Source of the DNA: Candidatus Gastranaerophilales bacterium
GTDB lineage: Bacteria > Cyanobacteriota > Vampirovibrionia > Gastranaerophilales > Gastranaerophilaceae
NCBI GenBank assembly: GCA_947628355.1
Contig: CANQZO010000009.1
Location: 1-18,468 of the forward strand
Length of the DNA: 18,468 bases
Reading direction: 5' to 3'
The notes beneath the pieces are model-generated. The model was not told where the DNA came from and did not search any database. It saw only the letters and a list, made by a program, of their open reading frames with translations. The translations under genes were made by a program, and so were the position numbers. Positions 5,577 to 12,746 of this stretch are shown piece after piece. Numbering within the stretch: position 1 is the first letter of the stretch; every line of letters begins with the position of its first letter.

Positions 5577-6682
5577 TATTTATTTCCCGTGTAATCAAAC
5601 CTGCTTTTTATTATTATATCGTTTTTTAACACTTTCGTCGATACTATTTTTAATTTGTTACATTCCTTTATTTCACTTCTGTTAAACCCCTCGGCAAACC
5701 CTTTTGCACTTTCGTCGCCGAGTATTTTCGGAGCAACAAATTGTATAAGTTCATCCGCTAATTTTGCTTCAATTATTGATTTGTTCAATAATCCGCCGCA
5801 TTCCGTCATTATACTTCTTATGCCCGTTTCGTACAAAATTTTAACAGCTTCTTCAATATCAATTATCCCATCTCTTATTCTGCACTTTTCTATTTTTATA
5901 TGAGAAGCGTATTGTTTTATTCTCGATTTTGATACGTTTTCACCCGTTATTATTATTACTTTTGCTCCGTCATCGGCATATACTTTTGAGTTTTCATCAG
6001 TGCTTAAATTAGTATCCAATACCACTCGCACGGGATTTCTTCCGCCTTTCATTCTGCATGTTAATGAAGGATTATCATATTTTATTGTCCCGCTCCCTGT
6101 TAATATTGCGTCATAAGCATTTCTTAACTTCTGCACCTGCGCTCTTGAGGCTTCATCCGTTATCCATTTTGATTGATGAGTTTTTGTAGCAATTCTGCCG
6201 TCAAGCGTTACTGCAGTTTTAACCGCTATATAAGGCAGATTTTTTGTTTGGTTCTTTACAAAAAATTTATTAAGTTCAAGGCATTCTTCTTCAAGAACTC
6301 CCTCTATTACTTCAATTCCTGCTTGTCTTAGAAGCTCATGCCCTCTGCCTGATACTTTCGGATTAGGGTCAACCATGCCCGATATTACCCGTTTTATTCC
6401 GCGCTCTATTATTAAATCCGCGCAGGGCGGTGTTTTACCGTAATGCGAGCATGGCTCTAAATTTACTATTATTGATTTTCCTTTTAAATCTTCTGTTGCG
6501 GTTAATATAGCGTTTCTTTCGGCATGATTACCTCCGTAATACTCATGACGCCCTTGCGAGATTATTCTTAAATCATCATCAAATATTACCGCTCCGACTA
6601 ACGGGTTAGGCGAAACCCGCCCTGCGCTTTTTTGAGCCAGCTTTATGCACTTTTGCATTAACTTTTTATATGCTTTTTCCAA
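5576..6682 (-). CDS. ribD: Bifunctional riboflavin enzyme RibD (deaminase/reductase)
   Basis: Carries out two successive steps of riboflavin synthesis: deamination of 2,5-diamino-6-ribosylamino-4(3H)-pyrimidinone 5'-phosphate, then NADPH-dependent reduction of the ribosyl side chain. The full-length 368-residue protein has a cytidine-deaminase-type zinc domain (about 1-145) with HAERNA (H53, E55) and PCSHYGKTPPC (C78, C87). A reductase domain (about 150-365) follows, with VKTAVTLDGRIA (154-165), SKWIT (171-175), LTGSGT..DNPSLTCR (194-210) and ECGGLLN (294-300). The start is TTG at 6682, overlapping nothing but directly following the upstream stop; AGG about 8 nt before it fits. The first in-frame ATG (6658) would shorten the N-terminus. 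No FMN riboswitch or other rib gene is present, so it is probably expressed with its operon rather than flavin-controlled here. Confidence 0.96.
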   Translation of the reverse strand: MEKAYKKLMQKCIKLAQKSAGRVSPNPLVGAVIFDDDLRIISQGRHEYYGGNHAERNAILTATEDLKGKSIIVNLEPCSHYGKTPPCADLIIERGIKRVISGMVDPNPKVSGRGHELLRQAGIEVIEGVLEEECLELNKFFVKNQTKNLPYIAVKTAVTLDGRIATKTHQSKWITDEASRAQVQKLRNAYDAILTGSGTIKYDNPSLTCRMKGGRNPVRVVLDTNLSTDENSKVYADDGAKVIIITGENVSKSRIKQYASHIKIEKCRIRDGIIDIEEAVKILYETGIRSIMTECGGLLNKSIIEAKLADELIQFVAPKILGDESAKGFAEGFNRSEIKECNKLKIVSTKVLKNDIIIKSRFDYTGNK

Positions 6683-7285
6683 TTATTTTACCTGTCCGTA
6701 AAACGCTTCCGTTATTATCTGTGAGTATTTCCCTTTTTCGTTTATTGATATTACAATTAAATTTTTGCCGTCTTTTAACTCCGCAACCCCTAAAATCCCA
6801 TCCATATCCTTTACGGGCAGACTTGATATTACCGCATTTATTCTGGCATAAGGAATTTGTTGTTCTATACCTTTAAATTCTCCGCGTTTTACTACTTCAG
6901 CTTTATCTATTCTGACTACTTTATACTTATATTTATTTATTGCTTCATTTATTTTTTCTTGAAGTTTATCACTTTTTATGTCTTCCTTTGTAAGTATAGC
7001 TTCATCTTTCGGTACTATCATTATCATCTTTTGACCGCTGGCATTATGCTCTGCTATTATCATCCTGTTTTTTAACAGCTTCATATTCTTATCAATTGTA
7101 TATTCCTCGCCGATAGCGGAAAAATCCAGAATATCTTTTGTATTTTCTATCATTTTGTCCTGAGAGGGATTATTATGCTCATTTATTTTATCTTTTACAA
7201 AATCTATAACCCCTAAGTGAAGCAGTCCGAAAAATACCAGCACCGCGATTACCGTTTTTATTATAAAACTTAAACAACCTTTCAT
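6683..7285 (-). CDS. Membrane-anchored protein of unknown function (200 aa)
   Basis: No family recognised. With the chosen start the product opens MKGCLSFIIK and has one N-terminal hydrophobic helix (about 6-27), a signal anchor or uncleaved signal. A charged soluble domain of about 170 residues follows, with mixed strand/helix character, most likely outside the cytoplasmic membrane. I rejected the longer frame from ATG 7333 because a near-perfect ribosome-binding site, AAAGGAG (7291-7297), sits 5 nt before ATG 7285, and the added 16 residues would lie across the leader of the predicted promoter. It is the first gene of the leftward string and its TAA is directly followed by the ribD TTG start. 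Its Cys4 is not in a lipobox context. Function cannot be inferred from its neighbours. Confidence 0.75.
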   Translation of the reverse strand: MKGCLSFIIKTVIAVLVFFGLLHLGVIDFVKDKINEHNNPSQDKMIENTKDILDFSAIGEEYTIDKNMKLLKNRMIIAEHNASGQKMIMIVPKDEAILTKEDIKSDKLQEKINEAINKYKYKVVRIDKAEVVKRGEFKGIEQQIPYARINAVISSLPVKDMDGILGVAELKDGKNLIVISINEKGKYSQIITEAFYGQVK

Positions 7286-7290
7286 TAAAA

Positions 7291-7297
7291 CTCCTTT
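7291..7297 (-). promoter_or_regulatory. Strong ribosome-binding site that fixes the start at 7285
   Basis: AAAGGAG on the minus strand, 5 nt before ATG 7285. It is the best Shine-Dalgarno match in the window and argues against the in-frame ATG at 7333. Confidence 0.8.
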
Positions 7298-7305
7298 ATA
7301 TTTAA

Positions 7306-7334
7306 TTGAAATTCCCTTAAATTTGTAATACATT
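7306..7334 (+). promoter_or_regulatory. Possible mutS promoter giving an almost leaderless mRNA
   Basis: TTGAAA (7306-7311) and TACATT (7329-7334, 4/6) separated by 17 nt. The start would fall near 7341-7342, only about 3 nt before the mutS ATG, which has no Shine-Dalgarno site. It overlaps the leftward promoter at 7336-7364. Confidence 0.4.
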
Positions 7335-7335
7335 A

Positions 7336-7364
7336 AGTATAGCTATGATAAATGAAGAAATCAA
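7336..7364 (-). promoter_or_regulatory. Promoter of the leftward ribD-coaD-dnaB gene string
   Basis: On the minus strand TTGATT (7364-7359) and TATACT (7341-7336) are exactly 17 nt apart. The -35 box lies in the first codons of mutS. The start would be near 7329, with a 5' leader of about 44 nt ending in the strong AAAGGAG site before ATG 7285. Confidence 0.6.
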
Positions 7365-9918
7365 GAATACCGACAGCTCAAAAGTAAATATTGAACTTGC
7401 AACCCCGATGTTTAAACAATTTCTTGAAATTAAACGCAAGTATAAGGGGGTTGTTCTCCTTTATCGTTTGGGCGACTTCTATGAGGGGTTCTTTGAGGAC
7501 GCTATTATCTTCCAAAAAGAACTCGGGCTTACTTTGACCGCTAAAGACGGCGGTGACCTGGGAAAAGTGCCTATGGCGGGTATTCCATTTAAGTCGGTTA
7601 ACACTTATCTGCCTAAATTGCTTGAAAAAAACTTTAAAGTAGCTATCTGCGAACAGGTTGAAAATCCTAAAGATGCGGTTAAACTCGTTAAAAGAGATAT
7701 AGTTAAAACCATTACAGCCGGAACTATTACCGAAACTAATCTGCTTGAACCTACGGGGAATAACTATCTTGCCGCAGTTATTCAGGAAAATAACATATTC
7801 GGCCTCGCTTATACCGACATTTCAACAGGTGAATTTAAAATTACACAAGGCGCTTTTGCCGATATTCTTGCGGAGCTTGCAAGAATTAAACCGTCTGAAA
7901 TTCTTGCACCCGTGAAAAAACTTAAAATTACTCCGTTTCAGATTGTTCCCGAGGAAAAAATTGATTTACCGCAGGAAATAGTTAATTTTTACTCCTGCAC
8001 TAAAATTTCCTGTTCTTCTTTTGACTTGGAAAACGCAAAAGAAAAAATTAAAAAATTATTTAATGTAATATCACTTGAACCTTTCGGGTTTAACGAATTT
8101 CAAACGGCATTTCGCTCGGCAGGCGCGGTTATTGACTATATTATAGAAACTCAACGGGGCGTATTGCCTAAATTTGATGTTATTACCCCGTATTCACTCT
8201 CTGAATATATGTCAATAGACGCTTCCACAAGACGCAACCTTGAATTAACGGAAACCTCCAGAGATAAAACCAAATACGGAAGTCTGCTTTGGGCAATTGA
8301 TAAAGTTAAAACCCCTATGGGTTCAAGATTGCTTAAGTCTTGGATTGCTCAGCCTCTTAAAAATTTAAACGAAATTAAAAACCGCCACGATAGCGTAGAG
8401 GAGCTTATCAATAACCCGCAAACTGCTGTTAACTTAACTAATTTACTCGGTAAAATTTCGGATATCGAACGACTTGCCGTTAAATTAAGCAACTCCTCGG
8501 TTAATCCGCGCGATTTTCTCGCGCTCGCCGATACTATTGAGCTTCTTCCCAATTTTAATTCCGTTATTTCCAACTTGAAAAGTCCTTTCATTTCTAAATT
8601 TGATGTTAATATTGAAGATTTAGTGCAGTTTGCTTCCGCAATAAAACGCACAATCGACCCCGAAACTCCGATTTTATTTAAAGACGGCGGGGTTATTAAC
8701 GATAATGTTAACTCCGAACTTGATTACTTTAGAAGCCTTTTGTCAGGCGGGGAAGATTGGATTAAGGATTTTGAAAATAAACAAAAAGAATTAACCGGTA
8801 TTAAAAGCCTTAAAGTCGGTTTTAACAATAATTTCGGGGTTTTTATCGAAATTACGAAGTCCAACATCAGCCAAGTTCCTATGAACTACATCAGAAAACA
8901 AACGCTTACTAACGCCGAAAGGTTTACTACGGATGAATTACGAAAACATGAAAACGATGTTTTTTCCGCTAAACTTAAAAGCATTGAATTGGAACAAAAA
9001 ATTTATAACGATTTGGTTGAATATTCAAAAGCATTTGTTGATGATATAAAATCCGCCTCGCACTTTATTGCGCGTTGTGACGTTATTTTATCTTTTGCGC
9101 AGACTGCGGTTGAATCAAGCTATATACGTCCCGAAATGTGCGAAACTGACGAATTATACATTAAAGACGGCAGACACCCCGTTGTTGAAAAAATATTGCC
9201 TATGGGGCAGTACGTTCCTAACGATTTAAAGCTGATTGCGGATATTCATAATTTTGAAGATACTCAATTTATGATACTTACAGGTCCTAATATGGCGGGA
9301 AAATCTACTTATATGCGCCAAAATGCGCTTATAGTTCTGCTCGCACAAATAGGTTCATTTGTTCCGGCTTCTTATGCACGAATCGGGATTGTCGATAAAA
9401 TATTTACCAGAGTCGGCGCGGTGGATGACCTTTCTTTAGGTCAGTCTACATTTATGGTTGAAATGAACGAAACCGCATTTATTCTTAACAGTGCAACGGA
9501 AAAAAGTTTAATTCTCTTGGATGAAATAGGCAGAGGCACTTCTACTTATGACGGAGTTGCCATTGCTTGGTCGGTTGCAGAGTATATTGCTACCAAAATT
9601 AAAGCCAGAACTATTTTTGCTACTCATTATCATGAGCTTAATGTTATGCCTAAATCTTTTGAGCAGATTAAAAATTACAGAATTACAATCGAAGAAGAAA
9701 ACGGCGAAATCCACTTCCTGCGCAAAGTTATTGAGGGAAGTGCAAGCAAAAGCTACGGCATTCAAGTCGCTAAAATGGCTGGTCTGCCCGACAGCGTTAT
9801 TTCCAAGGCTCAAAGTATTATGAACAGAATGCAGAAAGATTTTTCTAAGGATTTATCCCGCAAAAAATCCAAACAAAACTCAAGCGACGTTCCGCAGTTA
9901 TCTTTAACTTTTGATTAG
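7345..9918 (+). CDS. mutS: DNA mismatch repair protein MutS
   Basis: Recognises base mismatches and small loops in DNA and starts mismatch repair with MutL. The 857-residue length is usual for MutS1. The N-terminal mismatch-binding domain begins near residue 19 (ATPMFKQFLEIK) and carries the intercalating Phe and Glu in GDFYE (F45, E47). Connector, lever and clamp regions follow; TNAERFTTDEL is the typical end of the core/clamp. The ATPase domain has Walker A GPNMAGKST (647-655), the Walker B DEIGRGTSTYDG starting at D726, and ATHYHEL after it. The C-terminal end is complete. It is MutS1, not MutS2, because it has the mismatch domain and no Smr domain. No mutL is in the window. The start has no Shine-Dalgarno site. 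It heads a rightward set with the next two genes. Confidence 0.98.
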   Translation: MINEEIKNTDSSKVNIELATPMFKQFLEIKRKYKGVVLLYRLGDFYEGFFEDAIIFQKELGLTLTAKDGGDLGKVPMAGIPFKSVNTYLPKLLEKNFKVAICEQVENPKDAVKLVKRDIVKTITAGTITETNLLEPTGNNYLAAVIQENNIFGLAYTDISTGEFKITQGAFADILAELARIKPSEILAPVKKLKITPFQIVPEEKIDLPQEIVNFYSCTKISCSSFDLENAKEKIKKLFNVISLEPFGFNEFQTAFRSAGAVIDYIIETQRGVLPKFDVITPYSLSEYMSIDASTRRNLELTETSRDKTKYGSLLWAIDKVKTPMGSRLLKSWIAQPLKNLNEIKNRHDSVEELINNPQTAVNLTNLLGKISDIERLAVKLSNSSVNPRDFLALADTIELLPNFNSVISNLKSPFISKFDVNIEDLVQFASAIKRTIDPETPILFKDGGVINDNVNSELDYFRSLLSGGEDWIKDFENKQKELTGIKSLKVGFNNNFGVFIEITKSNISQVPMNYIRKQTLTNAERFTTDELRKHENDVFSAKLKSIELEQKIYNDLVEYSKAFVDDIKSASHFIARCDVILSFAQTAVESSYIRPEMCETDELYIKDGRHPVVEKILPMGQYVPNDLKLIADIHNFEDTQFMILTGPNMAGKSTYMRQNALIVLLAQIGSFVPASYARIGIVDKIFTRVGAVDDLSLGQSTFMVEMNETAFILNSATEKSLILLDEIGRGTSTYDGVAIAWSVAEYIATKIKARTIFATHYHELNVMPKSFEQIKNYRITIEEENGEIHFLRKVIEGSASKSYGIQVAKMAGLPDSVISKAQSIMNRMQKDFSKDLSRKKSKQNSSDVPQLSLTFD

Positions 9919-9929
9919 GATTTAATTTT

Positions 9930-11441
9930 ATGATTAATTTTTTTAAAAGCGATAAAGGTATTATAATTTTTTTAATCGTAATATTCTTTGCAGTGCTGCC
10001 TTTTTTCTTTCTTCATCAAGGTCTTTTGCTTATAGATACGGGCAGAGAGTTTTATATACCTTCTCAAATCCTTAAAGGAGGCATATTGTATAAAGATATT
10101 TTCAATATCTACGGCCCCGCTTCTTACCAATTTAATGCACTTTTATTTTTAATTTTCGGTGAAAAGTTTAATACTCTTTATTTTATGGGGATTTTAAATT
10201 CTTTATTAATTATTTTAACTTTATTTGCCTTAACTAGAGAGTTCCTTAAAAAATCAGTTTCTTTTATTTTCAGCTTGATTGTTATGTTTTCTCTCGTTTA
10301 CAATACTTTTTTATATAACTCTAATTTACCTTATACATTTGCAATTTCTTATGCGCTTTGCGCTTTTTTAATTTCATTATTGTTTTTAATTAAGTATATT
10401 AAAACAAACAACTGCAATTATGCCCTTGTATCTTCATTATTTGCAGGGTTGAGCCTCGCTAATAAGTACGAATTCTGCCTTTATCCTTTAATTATGATTT
10501 ATGTTTTTTCTTTCATAAAACCTTTAGGAATAAAAAACTTTTTTAAAGCCGTTTTATGTTTTATATTTTTTCCGATTTTATGCTTTGCAGTTTTAATTTT
10601 TCAAGGATTAAACTTGGAAGATATTAAAAACAGCGCATTTTTAGTTGATAAACTTGTGCATGCTCCGTCATTAAAGATATTTTTTACTAAATTCGGAGTA
10701 TTTTTTAACTTAAAATCAATATTAAGCCTTGCAATACACGGCGGATTTTATTCCGTTTTCGGATTTTTGCCCGCTCTTATTATTATTTTCTTTTTAATAA
10801 ATATTAAAAAATTGTATCAAAATAAACCTGTTTTTATTTTAACTCTAACAACTATAAGCACATGCGCCAAATCATTATTTTTCTTAAATATCAACCACAT
10901 GGGAGCATTCATTTTTCCCTTATGCCTGCTCTGCTTAATTGTTCTTACATCACATTTGCAAAAAATTATTCCCGTTTTCCTTATCATTTTTGCCTTATTT
11001 TTTGCGTCAGAGGATTTTAAATCGCTGAAATACAAAACATATAATATAAAATGCGAAAAAGCCGATATCTTCACTTTTAAAAAAGAGGGTGAAATTATTA
11101 ATACCGCTTATAATTTCATTATAAATAACACATCTTTAAATGATAAAATCGTTATTTTGCCAGAGGGGTATTTTATTAATTTTATTACGGACAGAGTTGG
11201 CTCTAATATTTATTACAATTTAAGTCCGCTGTTTTATAATGACGTTTTCGGCGAAAATAAAATTATTTCCGATTTTAAAACAGCCATGCCCGATTACTTC
11301 ATAATCCTGCCAATAAATAACATTGAATACGGACAAAGTTTCTTCGGAATTGACTATGCTCAAAATTTTTATGAGATGATTAAAAATAATTATAAACTTA
11401 TTCAAAACACAAATAATATACAAATATACGGGAAAAATTAA
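9930..11441 (+). CDS. GT-C-type membrane glycosyltransferase-like protein
   Basis: A 503-residue polytopic membrane protein with roughly nine or ten hydrophobic helices, the first at about 11-33, over residues 1-365. A soluble C-terminal domain of about 135 residues follows. Just after the first helix is the loop LLLIDTGREFYIPSQILKG (33-50 region), then Y-K-D and the pattern YGPASYQFNALLF. An Asp in this first outside loop (D36) is the position of the catalytic base in ArnT/PMT-type GT-C transferases, which use polyprenyl-phosphate sugars outside the membrane. The likely role is adding a sugar to a cell-surface glycan or lipid, but donor and acceptor are unknown. The start is supported by AGGA in the end of mutS, 9 nt before ATG. 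It lies 11 nt after mutS and directly before rimO, with Phe/Ile/Leu-rich, AT-rich codons. Confidence 0.7.
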   Translation: MINFFKSDKGIIIFLIVIFFAVLPFFFLHQGLLLIDTGREFYIPSQILKGGILYKDIFNIYGPASYQFNALLFLIFGEKFNTLYFMGILNSLLIILTLFALTREFLKKSVSFIFSLIVMFSLVYNTFLYNSNLPYTFAISYALCAFLISLLFLIKYIKTNNCNYALVSSLFAGLSLANKYEFCLYPLIMIYVFSFIKPLGIKNFFKAVLCFIFFPILCFAVLIFQGLNLEDIKNSAFLVDKLVHAPSLKIFFTKFGVFFNLKSILSLAIHGGFYSVFGFLPALIIIFFLINIKKLYQNKPVFILTLTTISTCAKSLFFLNINHMGAFIFPLCLLCLIVLTSHLQKIIPVFLIIFALFFASEDFKSLKYKTYNIKCEKADIFTFKKEGEIINTAYNFIINNTSLNDKIVILPEGYFINFITDRVGSNIYYNLSPLFYNDVFGENKIISDFKTAMPDYFIILPINNIEYGQSFFGIDYAQNFYEMIKNNYKLIQNTNNIQIYGKN

Positions 11442-12746
11442 ATGAAAGAAATTGCACTTATAAACCATGGCTGCGCTAAAAACCTTGTAGACTCCGAATT
11501 AATGCTTGGTAAACTATCGCAGGCAGGTTATAAAATTACTCTTGATGAAACAAAAGCTGATATAGTTATTATAAATACCTGCTCTTTTATTCATGACGCG
11601 GAAAAAGAATCGGTTGCTTCCATATTTAATATGATAAATGCGGGTAAAAAGATAATAATAACAGGGTGTCTGCCTCAAAAACACAAAAAAGAATTAGCCG
11701 AGCTTATCCCCGAAGCCTGCGCGTTTTTAGGAACTTCCGACATTGATAAAATAGTTGATACGGTTAAAAATATTACTAAAAATAACAAGACAGATTACAA
11801 AGTGTGCGATAAACCCGAATATAAATATCCCGAAGATATTAAACGCCAGCAAATTACCATGGGAGCAAGCTCATATATTAAAATTGCAGACGGATGCGAT
11901 TTTAATTGCGGTTATTGCATTATACCTCAACTTCGCGGTCCATACAGATCAAGAAAAATCGAAAATATTATCTCGGAAGCACAAGAACTTGCCGATAAAG
12001 GTACTTCTGAAATCGTTTTAATAGCACAGGATACAACAAGCTACGGGAAAGATATCTACGGGAAACCCGCTTTAATTGAACTGTTAACAGAGCTTAATAA
12101 AATTAAAAACCTTAACTGGATTAGAATTATGTATACTTATCCGTCATTACTAACTGATGAACTTTTATTTACGATTAATAAACTTGATAAAGTGGTTAAA
12201 TATATTGATGTGCCTCTGCAGCACGTCAGTAAAAATATGCTTTCGGCCATGAACAGACCCGTTATGGATAATAAAGCTCTTATTAAAAAAATTCGCAAAA
12301 TTATTCCAAACTGTGCAATAAGAACTACATTTATAACAGGCTACCCGACCGAAACCGAGGCTGATTTTAATGAGCTTTATGATTTCATTAAAACAATGAA
12401 ACTTGATAGAGTAGGAATTTTTGAGTTTTCTAAAGAAAAAAATACTAAAGCCTGCTCGCTTAAACCGCAAATAAATGCAAAAATTAAAAAACAAAGAAAA
12501 AATATACTTATGAAACTCCAGCAGGAAGTATCAGCTTCAATCAATGAAAAACTAATCGGCAAAAATATTGACTGTATTGTTGAAACGGTTGACTCGAACG
12601 GCAAAATAACTGCCCGCTCATATAAAGACGCACCTGAAGTAGACGGTCTTGTTTATATAGATACAAAAACTCCCGCAATTCCCGGTGATATTATCACCGT
12701 TAAAGTTACGGGAGCTTCCGAATATGATTTATTTGCTGTTTATTAA
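11442..12746 (+). CDS. rimO: Ribosomal protein S12 methylthiotransferase RimO
   Basis: Radical-SAM enzyme that adds a methylthio group to the conserved Asp of ribosomal protein S12. The 434-residue length is usual. The N-terminal UPF0004 domain has the three iron-sulfur cysteines C11, C47 and C76. The radical SAM domain carries CDFNCGYC (C152, C156, C159), GPYRSR (166-171), and the family pattern DVPLQHVSKNMLSAMNRP. A C-terminal TRAM domain (about 368-434) has ARSYKDAPEVDG; the APE-DG pattern is a RimO feature that separates it from MiaB. Its ATG follows the glycosyltransferase stop with no gap, with GGGA about 8 nt upstream inside that gene. The end overlaps the convergent protease gene by 18 bp. 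Confidence 0.96.
   Translation: MKEIALINHGCAKNLVDSELMLGKLSQAGYKITLDETKADIVIINTCSFIHDAEKESVASIFNMINAGKKIIITGCLPQKHKKELAELIPEACAFLGTSDIDKIVDTVKNITKNNKTDYKVCDKPEYKYPEDIKRQQITMGASSYIKIADGCDFNCGYCIIPQLRGPYRSRKIENIISEAQELADKGTSEIVLIAQDTTSYGKDIYGKPALIELLTELNKIKNLNWIRIMYTYPSLLTDELLFTINKLDKVVKYIDVPLQHVSKNMLSAMNRPVMDNKALIKKIRKIIPNCAIRTTFITGYPTETEADFNELYDFIKTMKLDRVGIFEFSKEKNTKACSLKPQINAKIKKQRKNILMKLQQEVSASINEKLIGKNIDCIVETVDSNGKITARSYKDAPEVDGLVYIDTKTPAIPGDIITVKVTGASEYDLFAVY

Noticed and set aside
7286..7333. Longer start (ATG 7333) for the 200-aa membrane-anchored protein
   Set aside because: The AAAGGAG site fits ATG 7285, and the extra residues overlap the predicted promoter start and leader.
6683..7344. 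FMN riboswitch upstream of ribD or of its operon
   Set aside because: The operon leader is only about 44 nt, and the gap before ribD is zero, so there is no room for the aptamer.
9508..9823. Overlapping frames of about 90-100 codons inside mutS
   Set aside because: They lie wholly within the conserved ATPase domain coding sequence and have no start signals.
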